Shown in pieces: positions 41,615-50,347 of a stretch of DNA of 57,367 nucleotides. The first letter of the stretch is position 1. Every line of letters starts with the position of its first letter. The notes under the pieces were generated by a model. That model was not told the origin of the DNA. It did no database searches and was given only the letters and a program-made list of their open reading frames with translations. The position numbers and the translations under genes are program-made. Source of the stretch: Bacillota bacterium (GTDB lineage Bacteria; Bacillota; Sulfobacillia; JAIMAT01); assembly GCA_023511835.1 (NCBI GenBank), contig JAIMAT010000007.1, positions 1 to 57,367 of the forward strand. Reading direction: 5' to 3'.

Positions 41615-41620
41615 AGTATA
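41615..41620 (-). promoter_or_regulatory. -10 box of a probable rplJ-rplL promoter
   Basis: TATACT on the minus strand, 44 bases after the rplA stop. The -35 region is GC-rich and not clear (TGGCCT at 17 bases). Its position at the start of the L10 leader supports a real promoter. Confidence 0.5.
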
Positions 41621-41663
41621 CCACAGCCCCCGGGTCGAGGCCAGGTCCGCGGCCGGCTGCTCG

Positions 41664-42359
41664 TCAGGCGACCCGCGCGGGATTGACGCGGATTCCGGGC
41701 CCCATGGTGGAAGAGACGGTGACCGAGCGCAGGTACTGTCCCTTGGCCGTCTCCGGCCGCGCCTTGACCAGGGCGTCCACCAGCGTGCGCAGGTTTTCGG
41801 CCAGCGCCTCCACCGGGAAGGAGACCTTGCCGATGGGCGCATGGACGATGCCGGCGCGGTCGGTCCGGTACTCCACGCGACCCGCCTTGGCCTCCTGGAC
41901 CGCGCGCGCCGGATCGGGAGTGACCGTCCCCGACTTGGGGTTGGGCATCAGGCCCCGCGGGCCGAGGATGCGGCCGAGCTGGCCCACCAAGCCCATCATC
42001 TCCGGCGTGGCGATGGCCACGTCGAACTCCAGCCATCCTTCGCGGATGCGCTGGACCAGGTCCTCGTCGCCTACCACCTCGGCCCCCGCCGCCTGCGCAG
42101 CCTTTGCGGCCTCTCCGCGAGCGAAGACCGCGACGCGGACCTGCCGCCCCGTGCCGTGCGGCAGGACGACGGCGCCCCGGACCATCTGGTCCGCATGGCG
42201 CGGATCGACACCCAGCCGGACGGCCGCCTCCACCGTCTCGTCGAAGCGCGCGCGGGCCAGTTCCTTTACCTTGCTCAACGCTTCCTCGGGCTCGTAGAGG
42301 CGTCCCCTCTCCACCTGTGCGGCGACGCTCTGGTAGCCCTTTCCGCGATGCATACGCAT
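41664..42359 (-). CDS. rplA: 50S ribosomal protein L1
   Basis: A 231-residue L1 with [48 protein letters not shown] and the C-terminal [12 protein letters not shown]. It binds the L1 stalk and in E. coli represses its own operon. Full length. Confidence 0.98.
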   Translation of the reverse strand: MRMHRGKGYQSVAAQVERGRLYEPEEALSKVKELARARFDETVEAAVRLGVDPRHADQMVRGAVVLPHGTGRQVRVAVFARGEAAKAAQAAGAEVVGDEDLVQRIREGWLEFDVAIATPEMMGLVGQLGRILGPRGLMPNPKSGTVTPDPARAVQEAKAGRVEYRTDRAGIVHAPIGKVSFPVEALAENLRTLVDALVKARPETAKGQYLRSVTVSSTMGPGIRVNPARVA

Positions 42360-42426
42360 CCACCTCCCGTGGTCCCGTCGGGCCTAAAGCCCTCCCACGC
42401 CCTACACTGCTACCCGCGGCCGGCCC

Positions 42427-42855
42427 TCAGCCTTCGACCACCTCGATCCCCATGCTGCGGGCCGTCCCCTCGATCATCCGCTCCGCCGCCTCCAGCGAGG
42501 CCGCGTTCAGGTCGGGCATCTTGGTCCGCGCGATCTCCCGCACCTGCTCGCGCGTCACCTTGGCCACCTTCTGGGTGTTGGGGCGGGGCGAAGCCGTCTC
42601 GATCCCGGCCGCCTTTTTCAGGAGGACCGCCGCCGGTGGCGTCTTGGTGACGAAGGTGAAGCTCCGGTCGGCGTAGATGGTGATGACCACCGGGATGATC
42701 AGGCCCACCTGCTCCTTGGTCCTTTCGTTGAACTCCTTGGTGAAGGCCATGATATTGATCCCGTGCGGTCCCAGCACCGTGCCGACCGGAGGCGCGGGCG
42801 TAGCCTTTCCTGCGGGGATCTGGAGCTTGACGACGGCTGCGACCTTCTTCGCCAT
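42427..42855 (-). CDS. rplK: 50S ribosomal protein L11
   Basis: A 142-residue L11 with [31 protein letters not shown] and the C-terminal rRNA-binding [25 protein letters not shown]. The ATG at 42855 gives the canonical N-terminus [11 protein letters not shown]; an in-frame TTG at 42867 abuts the GGAGG and is unlikely. Confidence 0.97.
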   Translation of the reverse strand: MAKKVAAVVKLQIPAGKATPAPPVGTVLGPHGINIMAFTKEFNERTKEQVGLIIPVVITIYADRSFTFVTKTPPAAVLLKKAAGIETASPRPNTQKVAKVTREQVREIARTKMPDLNAASLEAAERMIEGTARSMGIEVVEG

Positions 42856-42882
42856 CTCGGCGGCCAACCTCCTCGCGACTGC

Positions 42883-43443
42883 CTAAAGCTTTTCCACCTG
42901 CGTGAAGTCCAGCTCCACCGGCGTCTCGCGGCCGAACATGGAGACGAGCACCCGGAGCTTGCCGCTGGACGCGATCTCGTCCACCACCCCGGTGAAGCCG
43001 GCGAAGGGGCCGGAGTTGACCTTGACGGTCTCGCCCACTTCGACGTCGATACGCGGCCGCGGCTCCTGCTGCGACTCCTCCGCCTCGCGCCCGAGGATGG
43101 CCTCCACTTCCGCCCTGGTCAGGGGGGTCGGCTTGGAGCCCGACCCCACGAAGCCGGTGACGCCCGGCGTGTTGCGGACCACGTACCAGGAGTCGTCGCT
43201 CATGATCATGCGCACCAGCACGTACCCGGGGAAGATCTTCCGGCGGACCGTACGGCGTTTGCCGTCCTTGACCTCCACTTCCTCCTCGGTCGGTACCAGC
43301 GCCTCGAAGATCTTATCCGCCATGTCCATGGACTCCACACGCTTCTCCAGGTTGGCCTTCACCTTGTTCTCGTACCCGGAGTAGGTGTGGATGACATACC
43401 ACTGCGGTTCCTGGTCGCTCGTCCGGTCGGCTATCTCGGCCAT
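42883..43443 (-). CDS. nusG: Transcription termination/antitermination factor NusG
   Basis: A 186-residue NusG. NGN domain: WYVIHTYSGYENKVKANLEKR, KIFPGYVLVRMIMSDDSWYVVRNTPGVTGFVG. KOW domain: VGETVKVNSGPFAGFTGVVDEI...LVSMFGRETPVELDF. It links RNA polymerase to the ribosome or Rho. ATG at 43443 after GGGAGGCGC. Confidence 0.98.
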   Translation of the reverse strand: MAEIADRTSDQEPQWYVIHTYSGYENKVKANLEKRVESMDMADKIFEALVPTEEEVEVKDGKRRTVRRKIFPGYVLVRMIMSDDSWYVVRNTPGVTGFVGSGSKPTPLTRAEVEAILGREAEESQQEPRPRIDVEVGETVKVNSGPFAGFTGVVDEIASSGKLRVLVSMFGRETPVELDFTQVEKL

Positions 43444-43475
43444 CTGCGCCTCCCTCGCCCCCTCGGCCCGGCCTT

Positions 43476-43661
43476 TCACAGGGAGAGGAGCAGCCGGAAG
43501 AGCCAGCTGAAGACTGTGTCGGAGACCCAGAGAAGGAGGGTGACCGCGACCGACGCCAGCAGGACCACGCCCGTATAGAGCGCCGCCTGCTGGCGCGTGG
43601 GCCAGCTGATCTTGTGAAGCTCGGCCCAGACTTCGCGGAAGTATTGGACGATGCGGTTCAT
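43476..43661 (-). CDS. secE: Preprotein translocase subunit SecE
   Basis: A 61-residue single-span SecE: MNRIVQYFREVWAELHKISWPTR followed by one membrane helix. The amphipathic KISWPTR motif is diagnostic. It directly follows tRNA-Trp and precedes nusG. The ribosome site is weak (GGGGTTGG). Confidence 0.95.
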   Translation of the reverse strand: MNRIVQYFREVWAELHKISWPTRQQAALYTGVVLLASVAVTLLLWVSDTVFSWLFRLLLSL

Positions 43662-43708
43662 GCCGGCTGAACCAACCCCGATCCGTGGTACTGCGCTGGC
43701 AAAATAAA

Positions 43709-43784
43709 TGGCAGGCCCGGAGGGACTCGAACCCCCAACCAACGGTTTTGGAGACCGCTACTCTACCAATTGAGCTACGGGCCT
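43709..43784 (-). tRNA. tRNA-Trp (CCA anticodon)
   Basis: A 76-base cloverleaf on the minus strand: acceptor AGGCCCG pairing with CGGGCCT, anticodon loop CTCCAAA, T-loop GGTTCGAGTCC, and encoded 3' CCA. It lies between rpmG and secE. Confidence 0.98.
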
Positions 43785-43831
43785 GCGATGCTCTCGGTTG
43801 TCTGGCTTGTCGATCTCTCTCCCGGCGCCCT

Positions 43832-43984
43832 TCAGCGGGTCTCCCGGTGGACGGTGTGGCGGCGGCAGAACGGGCAGTACTTTCTCAGTTGAAGCCGACT
43901 GTTGTCCTTTCGGTTCTTGGACGTGGCGTAGTTGCGCCGTTTGCACTCTTCGCAGGCCAGTGTCACCAACACCCGCACCGCCAT
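43832..43984 (-). CDS. rpmG: 50S ribosomal protein L33
   Basis: A 50-residue L33 of the zinc-binding C+ type: [16 protein letters not shown] and [19 protein letters not shown] after GGGAGGC. Placed between tRNA-Thr and tRNA-Trp, ahead of secE. Confidence 0.97.
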   Translation of the reverse strand: MAVRVLVTLACEECKRRNYATSKNRKDNSRLQLRKYCPFCRRHTVHRETR

Positions 43985-44013
43985 GCCTCCCAGTCCCAGG
44001 GGGCGCCAGCCCC

Positions 44014-44043
44014 ACCATAGCATGCCCGTTCCAGCAGCGTCAA
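44014..44043 (-). promoter_or_regulatory. Promoter for rpmG-tRNA-Trp-secE-nusG
   Basis: TTGACG (44043-44038), 18 bases, TATGGT (44019-44014) on the minus strand, about 30 bases upstream of the rpmG start and after the tRNA-cluster terminator. Confidence 0.7.
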
Positions 44044-44113
44044 CGCGACCACCAGCCCGGCAGCCGGTTCTCTCCGGCCCGGGGAGCCGCCTTGCGCCTG
44101 GTCGCCGTCAGAG

Positions 44114-44137
44114 AAAACCGACCACCCGCGTGGTCGG
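44114..44137 (-). terminator. Intrinsic terminator of the tRNA cluster
   Basis: CCGACCAC-GCGG-GTGGTCGG followed by TTTTCTC on the minus strand, five bases after the 3' end of tRNA-Thr(GGT). Confidence 0.88.
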
Positions 44138-44141
44138 ACCC

Positions 44142-44217
44142 TGGAGCTGTCGACCGGAATCGAACCGGTGACCTCCTCCTTACCATGGAGGCGCTCTGCC
44201 TGCTGAGCTACGACAGC
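44142..44217 (-). tRNA. tRNA-Thr (GGT anticodon)
   Basis: A 76-base cloverleaf: acceptor GCTGTCG/CGACAGC, anticodon stem CCTCC/GGAGG with loop ATGGTAA, T-loop GGTTCGATTCC and encoded CCA. Last of the four-tRNA cluster. Confidence 0.98.
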
Positions 44218-44225
44218 GAGGAAAG

Positions 44226-44302
<77 letters not shown>

Positions 44303-44312
44303 ACAAATCCCC

Positions 44313-44397
44313 TGGTGGAGAGGGCTGGATTCGAACCAGCGAAGGCTGTGCCAGCGGTTTTACAGACCGCCCCGTTTGGCCGCTTCGGTACCTCTCC
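44313..44397 (-). tRNA. tRNA-Tyr (GTA anticodon)
   Basis: An 85-base class II tRNA with a long variable arm, acceptor GGAGAGG/CCTCTCC, anticodon loop CTGTAAA and encoded CCA. Confidence 0.98.
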
Positions 44398-44413
44398 TCT
44401 CGCGACGTCCGCT

Positions 44414-44442
44414 ATTATAGCGGCCGCCCCGCCCGGAGGCAA
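44414..44442 (-). promoter_or_regulatory. Promoter for tRNA-Tyr, tRNA-fMet and tRNA-Thr
   Basis: TTGCCT (44442-44437), 17 bases, TATAAT (44419-44414) on the minus strand, between tRNA-Thr(TGT) and tRNA-Tyr. A perfect -10 and correct spacing; the start would fall near 44407, ten bases before tRNA-Tyr. Confidence 0.75.
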
Positions 44443-44451
44443 CCACGAGGC

Positions 44452-44527
44452 TGGAGCTGGCGGTCGGGCTCGAACCGACAACCTGCCGCTTACAAGGCGG
44501 CTGCTCTGCCCGTTGAGCTACGCCAGC
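44452..44527 (-). tRNA. tRNA-Thr (TGT anticodon)
   Basis: A 76-base cloverleaf: acceptor GCTGGCG/CGCCAGC, anticodon stem GCCGC/GCGGC, loop CTTGTAA, encoded CCA. It starts 23 bases after the sigH stop with no terminator between, so it may be cut from the sigH transcript. Confidence 0.98.
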
Positions 44528-44550
44528 CCGGATCGCGTGTGCGCCCCTGC

Positions 44551-45213
44551 TCAGGCGTCCGAGGAGTCCATGGCGTGGCGGGACTCCAGGTAGCGCTCGA
44601 GCTTCCGCTTGACGCGTTGGAGCGCGTTGTCCACGGATTTTACGTGCCGGTCCAGCTCGTCGGCAATCTCCTGGTAGGACTTTCCGTCCAGGTAGGCCAT
44701 CAGCACCTGCCACTCCAGGTCGCTGAGGATCTCGCCCATCTTGGCCTCGATGTCCCCGAACTCCTCGCGGCTGATGATCAGCTCCTCGGGGTCGCTCACC
44801 TTGACGCCGGCGATGACGTCCAGGAGCGTCCGGTCCGAGTCCTCGTCGTAGATGGGCTTGTTGAGGGAGACGTAGGAGTTGAGCGGGATGTGCTTCTGCC
44901 GGGTGGCCGTCTTGATGGCGGTGATGATCTGCCGCGTCACGCAGAGCTCCGCGAAGGCGCGGAACGAGGCCAGTTTGTCCTCCCGGAAGTCCCGGATGGC
45001 CTTGTAGAGGCCGATCATCCCCTCCTGGATGATGTCCTCCCGGTCCGCGCCTACCAGGAAGTAGGAGCGCGCCTTGGCCCGGACGAAGTTCCGATAGCGG
45101 TAGATCATGTACTCCAGGGCCTGCGAATCGCCTGCGCGTGCGAGTTCAACCAGCTCCTCATCGAGCATCTCGTCGTAGACCGGCAGGACGTCGCGTTGGG
45201 GATTCACGCTCAC
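44551..45213 (-). CDS. sigH: RNA polymerase sigma-H factor
   Basis: A 220-residue sigma-70-family factor close to Bacillus SigH: MLDEELVELARAGDSQALEYMIYRYRNFVR, region 2 GADREDIIQEGMIGLYKAIRDF, RQIITAIKTATRQKH, and region 4 SYQEIADELDRHVKSVDNALQRVKRKLERYL. SigH drives early sporulation and stationary-phase genes, and its place before rpmG-secE-nusG matches Bacillus. GTG start after GGAGGC. A 115-base leader separates it from its promoter. Confidence 0.96.
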   Translation of the reverse strand: MSVNPQRDVLPVYDEMLDEELVELARAGDSQALEYMIYRYRNFVRAKARSYFLVGADREDIIQEGMIGLYKAIRDFREDKLASFRAFAELCVTRQIITAIKTATRQKHIPLNSYVSLNKPIYDEDSDRTLLDVIAGVKVSDPEELIISREEFGDIEAKMGEILSDLEWQVLMAYLDGKSYQEIADELDRHVKSVDNALQRVKRKLERYLESRHAMDSSDA

Positions 45214-45334
45214 CCGCTACCGCCTCCGTGAGTGGCGAGAGGGACATGATGTGACGGTGCTCCCGTGGCCTAGCTTATGACCACTCCGCGGTGGAACGAC
45301 AGGTCAAAGTCGCTGGAATTGTAATGCAAGCGAC

Positions 45335-45364
45335 ATTATACGGGGGGGCCGCGAAGAGCGTCAA
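45335..45364 (-). promoter_or_regulatory. Promoter for sigH
   Basis: TTGACG (45364-45359), 18 bases, TATAAT (45340-45335) on the minus strand, just after the cysS stop. In the remaining 120-base leader I see no clear structure. Confidence 0.75.
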
Positions 45365-45380
45365 CGGACGAGCCCTCCGG

Positions 45381-46907
45381 CTAGGGCCGCGGAAGGGCGC
45401 CTCCGCTTCCGGTGCCGGGTCGCGCCGCCCACCGCCAGTGCGGCCCGTCGCGGCGGTCTTCGACCACCAGGCCCAGCTCCTCCAGGCGCGCGCGAATGGC
45501 GTCCGCCTCCGCCCAGTCGCGCCGGGCCCGGGCCAGCTCGCGCAGGGAGAGGACCAGCTCCACCAGGGCCTCGACCAGCTCGCCCGCCCCCTGGCTCCCC
45601 GTCTCCCGGGATGCGGGGGCGAGGCGGGGGGTCCCGGTCCCCGCTCCGTCGACCTCCAGCACGCCCAGCAGGCCAGCCAGCTCCCGGAAGGCGGCCAGCG
45701 CCTCGCCCAGCGCAGCGCGCTGGGAGGCGCTGCCCGAGAAGCCTGGGCCCTGCACCAGACCGTTCAGGCGCCGCGCCAGGTCGAAGAGGGAGGCCAGCGC
45801 CTCGGCGCTGTTCAGGTCGTCCTCCAGCGCGGCCAAAAAGGCTTCCCGCGCGCCCTCGACAGCCGCCCGGAGGGAGGCCGTGAACGGTTCGGCAGGGTCC
45901 GGCGCCGCGCCGCCGGGATCGCCCGCCGCCTCGGCCACGAGGCGGGCGGCGTTCTGCAGGCGGGCCTGGGCGCGCGCGGCCTCCTCCAGAGCCTGCGGGG
46001 AGAAGAGGAGCGGGTTGCGGTAGTGTGTGGAATAAATATACAGGCGCAGCGCCGCCGGTGAGACCAGCTCCAGGGCGCGTTCCACCGTGAAGTAGTTGCC
46101 CAGCGACTTGGCCATCTTCTCCTCGCCGACGCGCACCATGCCGTTGTGCACCCAGTAGCGCGCCAGGGGCACCCCGTTGAGCGCCTCCGACTGGGCGATC
46201 TCGTTCTCGTGATGGGGAAAGATGAGGTCAGCTCCGCCGCCGTGGATGTCCAGCGTCGGCCCTAGGTACCGCAGGCACATGACCGAGCACTCGATGTGCC
46301 AGCCTGGCCGCCCTTCCCCCCAGGGGCTGGACCAGCGCGGTTCGCCCGGCTTGGCCGCCTTCCAGAGAGCGAAGTCCAGCGGATCGCGCTTCTTCTCGCT
46401 CACCTCGACGCGCGCCCCAGCCAGGAGCTCGTCGGGGTCCCGTCCGGAGAGCTTCCCGTATTGGGGCTGCGTCCGCACGGCGAAATAGACGTCGCCGGCG
46501 GAGGGGTAGGCGTGGCCGCTTTCCACGAGGCGCGCCACCGCCTCCACGATGGCCTCCATGCTCTCGGTGACGCGGGCGTAGCGATCCACCTGGTCCGCGC
46601 CCATGCGGCGCATCAGGTCGAGATACTGGCGCGCGTAGCGGTCGGCCACGTCACGGGCGGCCACCCCTTCCTCGCGCGCCCGCTGGATGATCTTGTCGTC
46701 GACGTCGGTCAGGTTGCTGACATAGTCGACGTGAAAGCCCCGGTAACGGAGGTAGCGGGCGAGCAGGTCGCCCGTCAGCGCCGGGCGCAGGTGGCCGATG
46801 TGCGTGTCGGAATAGACGGTGGGACCGCAGAAGTACATGCGGACCCGCCCCGGCTCCAGCGGAACGAACTCCTCTTTCCTCCGCGTCAGGGTGTTGTAGA
46901 GCTGCAA
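45381..46907 (-). CDS. cysS: Cysteinyl-tRNA synthetase
   Basis: A 508-residue class I synthetase. Zinc ligand C27 in [12 protein letters not shown] at 36-39, the GWHIECS and [11 protein letters not shown] zinc-site blocks, and KMAKSLGN as the KMSKS loop. It charges tRNA-Cys. gltX, cysE, mrnC, rlmB and rae1, which flank cysS in Bacillus, are absent; sigH follows directly. Confidence 0.97.
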   Translation of the reverse strand: MQLYNTLTRRKEEFVPLEPGRVRMYFCGPTVYSDTHIGHLRPALTGDLLARYLRYRGFHVDYVSNLTDVDDKIIQRAREEGVAARDVADRYARQYLDLMRRMGADQVDRYARVTESMEAIVEAVARLVESGHAYPSAGDVYFAVRTQPQYGKLSGRDPDELLAGARVEVSEKKRDPLDFALWKAAKPGEPRWSSPWGEGRPGWHIECSVMCLRYLGPTLDIHGGGADLIFPHHENEIAQSEALNGVPLARYWVHNGMVRVGEEKMAKSLGNYFTVERALELVSPAALRLYIYSTHYRNPLLFSPQALEEAARAQARLQNAARLVAEAAGDPGGAAPDPAEPFTASLRAAVEGAREAFLAALEDDLNSAEALASLFDLARRLNGLVQGPGFSGSASQRAALGEALAAFRELAGLLGVLEVDGAGTGTPRLAPASRETGSQGAGELVEALVELVLSLRELARARRDWAEADAIRARLEELGLVVEDRRDGPHWRWAARPGTGSGGALPRP

Positions 46908-46954
46908 CCCATCGCCCCCGTCGTCGCCGCCCGGTGCCCCGGCACCGTGCCCAG

Positions 46955-46984
46955 ACTATAGCCAGCGCCGGCGCGGGGCGTCAA
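46955..46984 (-). promoter_or_regulatory. Promoter for cysS
   Basis: TTGACG (46984-46979), 18 bases, TATAGT (46960-46955) on the minus strand. The ispF TGA stop lies within the -35 hexamer. Confidence 0.7.
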
Positions 46985-47514
46985 CGCGGGCCGGGTACGG
47001 GCGGGAGGCTGCCGGCGGCCGCGGTGGCCTCAGGCGGCGGTTCGAGCAGGGCGACCGCCACCGCCGCCAGGCCACGCCCCTCGCCGGCGAAGCCCAAGCC
47101 GTTGCCGCTGGCCGCCTTGACGCTGACCCGGGTGGCGTCGACGCCCAGGGCGGCGGCCAGCGACTGGACGAAGCCCTCGCGCCACGGGGCCAGCGGAGGT
47201 TCGGAGGCGATGAGAGTCAGGTCCACGTTCTCGATCCGCCACCCGCTCCCGGCCAGCCAGCCGGCCACCTGGCGGAGCATGCCCAGGCTGGAGGCGTCGC
47301 GCCAGCGCGGGTCGTCCGGCGGGAACCAGCGGCCGATGTCGCCAGCGGCCGCCGCGCCGAGGAGCGCGTCGACCAGCGCGTGACAGGCCGCGTCCCCGTC
47401 GGAGTGGCCCTCCAGCCCCGCGTGCCCGGGGATGGAGAGGCCGCAGAGGACCAGCGGCCGCGACTCCGTCCAGGGATGGGCGTCGTAGCCCCAGCCCACC
47501 CGCACCTTCAACAC
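46981..47514 (-). CDS. ispF: 2-C-methyl-D-erythritol 2,4-cyclodiphosphate synthase
   Basis: A 177-residue IspF of the MEP isoprenoid pathway. Metal ligands D and H in GWGYDAHPW, then GHSDGDAACHALVDALLGAAAAGDIG and KAASGNGLGFAGEGRG. The GTG start at 47514 overlaps the ispD stop. A proline-rich C-terminal tail extends past the usual length. Confidence 0.95.
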   Translation of the reverse strand: MLKVRVGWGYDAHPWTESRPLVLCGLSIPGHAGLEGHSDGDAACHALVDALLGAAAAGDIGRWFPPDDPRWRDASSLGMLRQVAGWLAGSGWRIENVDLTLIASEPPLAPWREGFVQSLAAALGVDATRVSVKAASGNGLGFAGEGRGLAAVAVALLEPPPEATAAAGSLPPVPGPR

Positions 47515-48347
47515 CCGCCCTCCCCGCGCCGGGGGAGGGCCCCGCCGGGGAAGCGTCCCGGCTCGCCGGGCGCCGCGCCGGCGGAACCGCCCGCCGAGGC
47601 CTCCCGCCCCAGGCTGCGCAGCCACGCCTCCGCCAGCAGGCGGTCGGCCGGATAGGTCACCTTCAGGTTCCAGGGCTCGCCCGGCACGGCGACCACCTCC
47701 CACCCCAGCGCCTCCACCAGGGCGGCGTCGTCGCCCGCGTCGGGCAGCTCCCCCGCCGGCTCGCCCTCGAGCCGGTGGGCGCGCCGGAGGAGGTCGGGCA
47801 GGAAGCCCTGCGGGGTCTGCGCCAGAAAGAGCGACTCGCGCGAGAGTGTGGCCCGCACCCGCTCGCCCTCCACCCGCTTGACCGCGTCGGTGACAGGCAG
47901 CACCGGCACGGCCGCCCCGGCCTCCAGCGCCGCCTGGGCGACGCGGCGCCAGAGGTCGGGGGAGGCCAGCGGACGGGCGCCGTCGTGGACCAGGACGGCG
48001 TCGCAAGCGCCCTCCCTCTCCAGGGCGCGGAGGCCGGCGCGGACCGAATCGGAGCGACGCGGCCCCCCGGCGACCACGCGGGCGGGGCGAAAGCCGAAGG
48101 GGCGGACGACCTCCGCCATGCAGCGCGCCTCTTCGCCTGGGGCGACCACCACCACGTAGCGCCCCACGCCGGCCGCCTCCAGTCGTTCCAGCGTATGCGC
48201 GAGGAGCGGGCGGTCCAGGAGCGGGGCGAAGGCCTTGTTCTCGCCGCCGGCGAAGCGGAGCCCGCGGCCCGCCGCCACCACCACCGCCGCCACCCGCCCC
48301 ATCCCGGCCGGCGGCAGGGGGGGGAGCGGCCGCGCCGCCGCCGTCAC
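47508..48347 (-). CDS. ispD: 2-C-methyl-D-erythritol 4-phosphate cytidylyltransferase
   Basis: An IspD of 279 residues from the GTG that overlaps the yacL stop (GTGA), or 264 from the ATG at 48302. CTP-binding VVAAGRGLRF near the N-terminus, LVHDGARPL, PVTDAVKRV, AQTPQGF and DAGDDAALVE are intact. The C-terminal 35 residues are glycine/arginine-rich and not part of the fold. IspD and IspF catalyse steps three and five of the MEP pathway. Confidence 0.94.
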   Translation of the reverse strand: MTAAARPLPPLPPAGMGRVAAVVVAAGRGLRFAGGENKAFAPLLDRPLLAHTLERLEAAGVGRYVVVVAPGEEARCMAEVVRPFGFRPARVVAGGPRRSDSVRAGLRALEREGACDAVLVHDGARPLASPDLWRRVAQAALEAGAAVPVLPVTDAVKRVEGERVRATLSRESLFLAQTPQGFLPDLLRRAHRLEGEPAGELPDAGDDAALVEALGWEVVAVPGEPWNLKVTYPADRLLAEAWLRSLGREASAGGSAGAAPGEPGRFPGGALPRRGEGGC

Positions 48348-49552
48348 GCGCCCGCCTGGGCCGTCGAGTCGACGGCCGCAGGCTTGGGTCGGGCGAAGAT
48401 CATCCGGCCGGCCGAGGTCTGCAGCACGCTGGTCACCTCGACCCAGGTGGTCTCCCCGATGTAGCGCTTGCCCCCGTCCACTACCACCATGGTGCCGTCG
48501 TCCAGGTAGCCGATGCCCTGTCCCGCTTCCTTGCCGTCGCGCAGGACGTGGATCTCCAGCAGCTCGCCGGGCAGGACGGCCGGCTTGACGGCGTTGGCCA
48601 GCTCGTTGATGTTGAGCACGTCGACGCCGTGCAGGACGGCCACCTTGTTCAGGTTGTAGTCGTTGGTCAGCACCTTGCCGCGCAGGCGCTGGGCCAGCTC
48701 GACCACCTTGCTGTCCACCTCGGCGGCCGCCAGCTCGCCGTGCCAGATCTGGACGGGGACGTTCAGCTCCTTCTGGATGCGGTTGAGGATGTCCAACCCG
48801 CGGCGCCCTCGGTTCCTCTTCAGGGTGTCCGAGGAGTCCGCGATGTGGCGGAGCTCGTCCAGGACGAACTCGGGGATGACCAGCGGCCCCTCCAGGAAGC
48901 CGCTGGCGCAGACGTCGGCGATGCGGCCGTCGATGATGGCGCTGGTGTCGACGATCTTGGGCTGCTCCCCGGCCGCGGGGACGTTCTCCCCGTCCCCGCC
49001 CTGCGGCGTCGCCGCGCCTGCCTGACCTGCCGCCATGCGGGCGCCGGCCTCGTCCGTCCGCGCGCGCTCCTCGTGGGGGCGGCGGCCGAGGTGGCGCAGC
49101 GCCTGCTGGATCTCCGACCCCTTGCGAAGGCCGATGAAGCCACCCAGGTACCCGAGCAGAAGGCTGAAGACGGTCGGGGCCACCACGCCCACGAAGGGCA
49201 GGCGGGAGAGCGGCGGGAGAAGAAGCAAAGCCAGGATGAGTCCGGCGAAGATACCCACCGCCCCGCTGCCGATCTCCTGAAGGGTAAGCGTGGCCACCGC
49301 CGATTCGACCCGGCGCACCAGGCGCTCGATGCTCCGGCCCAGCCACGGACCGAGCAGGAGCCCGGCCGCCCCGGCCAGCAGGGCGAAGATCAGCCCCAGA
49401 AAGGTGGACCACGTCATGTGGGTGGTCCCGGGCCACGAGCCGATCCGGAAGATGTCCGACCCGACGTATCGCCCGGCGTAGAAGCCGCCGGTCAGGCCCA
49501 GGAGGGCCAGGACGATACGCGAAGCCAGGATCAAAGCCTTCACCTCCTCCAC
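48344..49552 (-). CDS. PIN/TRAM-domain membrane protein, YacL family
   Basis: A 402-residue protein with four hydrophobic helices (about 7-27, 48-70, 96-115, 120-142), a low-complexity linker (155-198), a PIN nuclease-like domain from residue 199 (KIVDTSAIIDGRIADVC, VLTNDYNLNKVA) and a C-terminal TRAM domain (about 335-395). Conserved acidic residues suggest RNase activity, unproven for this family. Several GTG/TTG starts fit the two overlapping Shine-Dalgarno sequences; 49552 is the longest. Confidence 0.9.
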   Translation of the reverse strand: MEEVKALILASRIVLALLGLTGGFYAGRYVGSDIFRIGSWPGTTHMTWSTFLGLIFALLAGAAGLLLGPWLGRSIERLVRRVESAVATLTLQEIGSGAVGIFAGLILALLLLPPLSRLPFVGVVAPTVFSLLLGYLGGFIGLRKGSEIQQALRHLGRRPHEERARTDEAGARMAAGQAGAATPQGGDGENVPAAGEQPKIVDTSAIIDGRIADVCASGFLEGPLVIPEFVLDELRHIADSSDTLKRNRGRRGLDILNRIQKELNVPVQIWHGELAAAEVDSKVVELAQRLRGKVLTNDYNLNKVAVLHGVDVLNINELANAVKPAVLPGELLEIHVLRDGKEAGQGIGYLDDGTMVVVDGGKRYIGETTWVEVTSVLQTSAGRMIFARPKPAAVDSTAQAGA

Positions 49553-49660
49553 CTCCGGCCGCCGGCCTGCGGCTTTTCTCTATTCTTGTGCAGGAAGGCC
49601 CCCCCACAAACACCGCTGCCGGCCAGGCATGCCACGGGCCGGCAGTCGTCGTTTCCGGCG

Positions 49661-50143
49661 TCAGGCCAGGAGCCGGTCGAGTTCGGCGTGCGCCTCCGCC
49701 TCCCCCACCCCTTCGATCAGGGCCAGCTCGGATTCGAGGATCTGGCGCGCGCTCTCCAGCATCTTCCGCTCGCCCGAGGAGAGCCCGCGGTCGCGCTCGC
49801 GCCGCGCCAGGCCGCGGACCACCTCGGCGACGGCGTAGGGGTCGCCGCTCTTCAGCTTCTCCACGTTGGCCCGGAAGCGCCGATTCCAGTTGGTCGCCAG
49901 GACCGGGGCCTCGCCCTGCTGGCGGAGGACGTCCAGCACCCGCCGGAACTCCTCGCGCGGCAGGACCGCCCGCAGGCCGCACCGGTCGGCGCCGTCGACG
50001 GGTACCATCACCTTGATGTTGCCGCCCCGCACCGAGAGGACGTAGTAGCGCCGCCGCTCGCCCAGGACCTCCCGCTCCTCGATGGCCTGGATGACCCCGG
50101 CGCCGTGCATGGGGTAGACCACCCAATCCCCGACCTGAAACAC
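49661..50143 (-). CDS. carD: CarD/CdnL-family transcription regulator
   Basis: A 160-residue CarD-like protein. The N-terminal RNA-polymerase-interacting domain reads FQVGDWVVYPMHGAGVIQAIEEREVLGERRRYYVL; the C-terminal helical domain has LSSGERKMLESARQILESELAL. CarD stabilises open complexes, often at rRNA promoters. The GTG start at 50143 follows GGAGGTGAT. It occupies the site where disA stands in Bacillus. Confidence 0.93.
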   Translation of the reverse strand: MFQVGDWVVYPMHGAGVIQAIEEREVLGERRRYYVLSVRGGNIKVMVPVDGADRCGLRAVLPREEFRRVLDVLRQQGEAPVLATNWNRRFRANVEKLKSGDPYAVAEVVRGLARRERDRGLSSGERKMLESARQILESELALIEGVGEAEAHAELDRLLA

Positions 50144-50168
50144 GCCGAGATCACCTCCGCCTGGACGA

Positions 50169-50174
50169 ATTGTA
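50169..50174 (-). promoter_or_regulatory. -10 box of a probable carD promoter
   Basis: TACAAT on the minus strand, 26 bases before the carD start, in a 204-base gap after radA. The -35 is weak (GATTTC at 17 bases). GC-rich inverted repeats near 50290-50335 may end the ctsR-radA transcript but have no T-run. Confidence 0.45.
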
Positions 50175-50347
50175 GCACACTGCCCCGACGGAAATCGTCG
50201 TGCCGTCGCGGGGAGGTGGGCCGGAAGCCTGCGGCGCTCCGTTCGCGCCACGCGCCGTCTGTCGATCCCGCCATCGGATCCCGGCCCGTGGCCCGGTCCG
50301 CCGCCGGAGGCCCGGGGGGCTCCGGGCCGCCCGGAGTGGCACCCGGT

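Noticed and set aside
47508-50126. An 872-codon frame ending with IspD
   Set aside because: Only the last 280 codons are IspD; the rest is an out-of-frame reading of yacL and carD.
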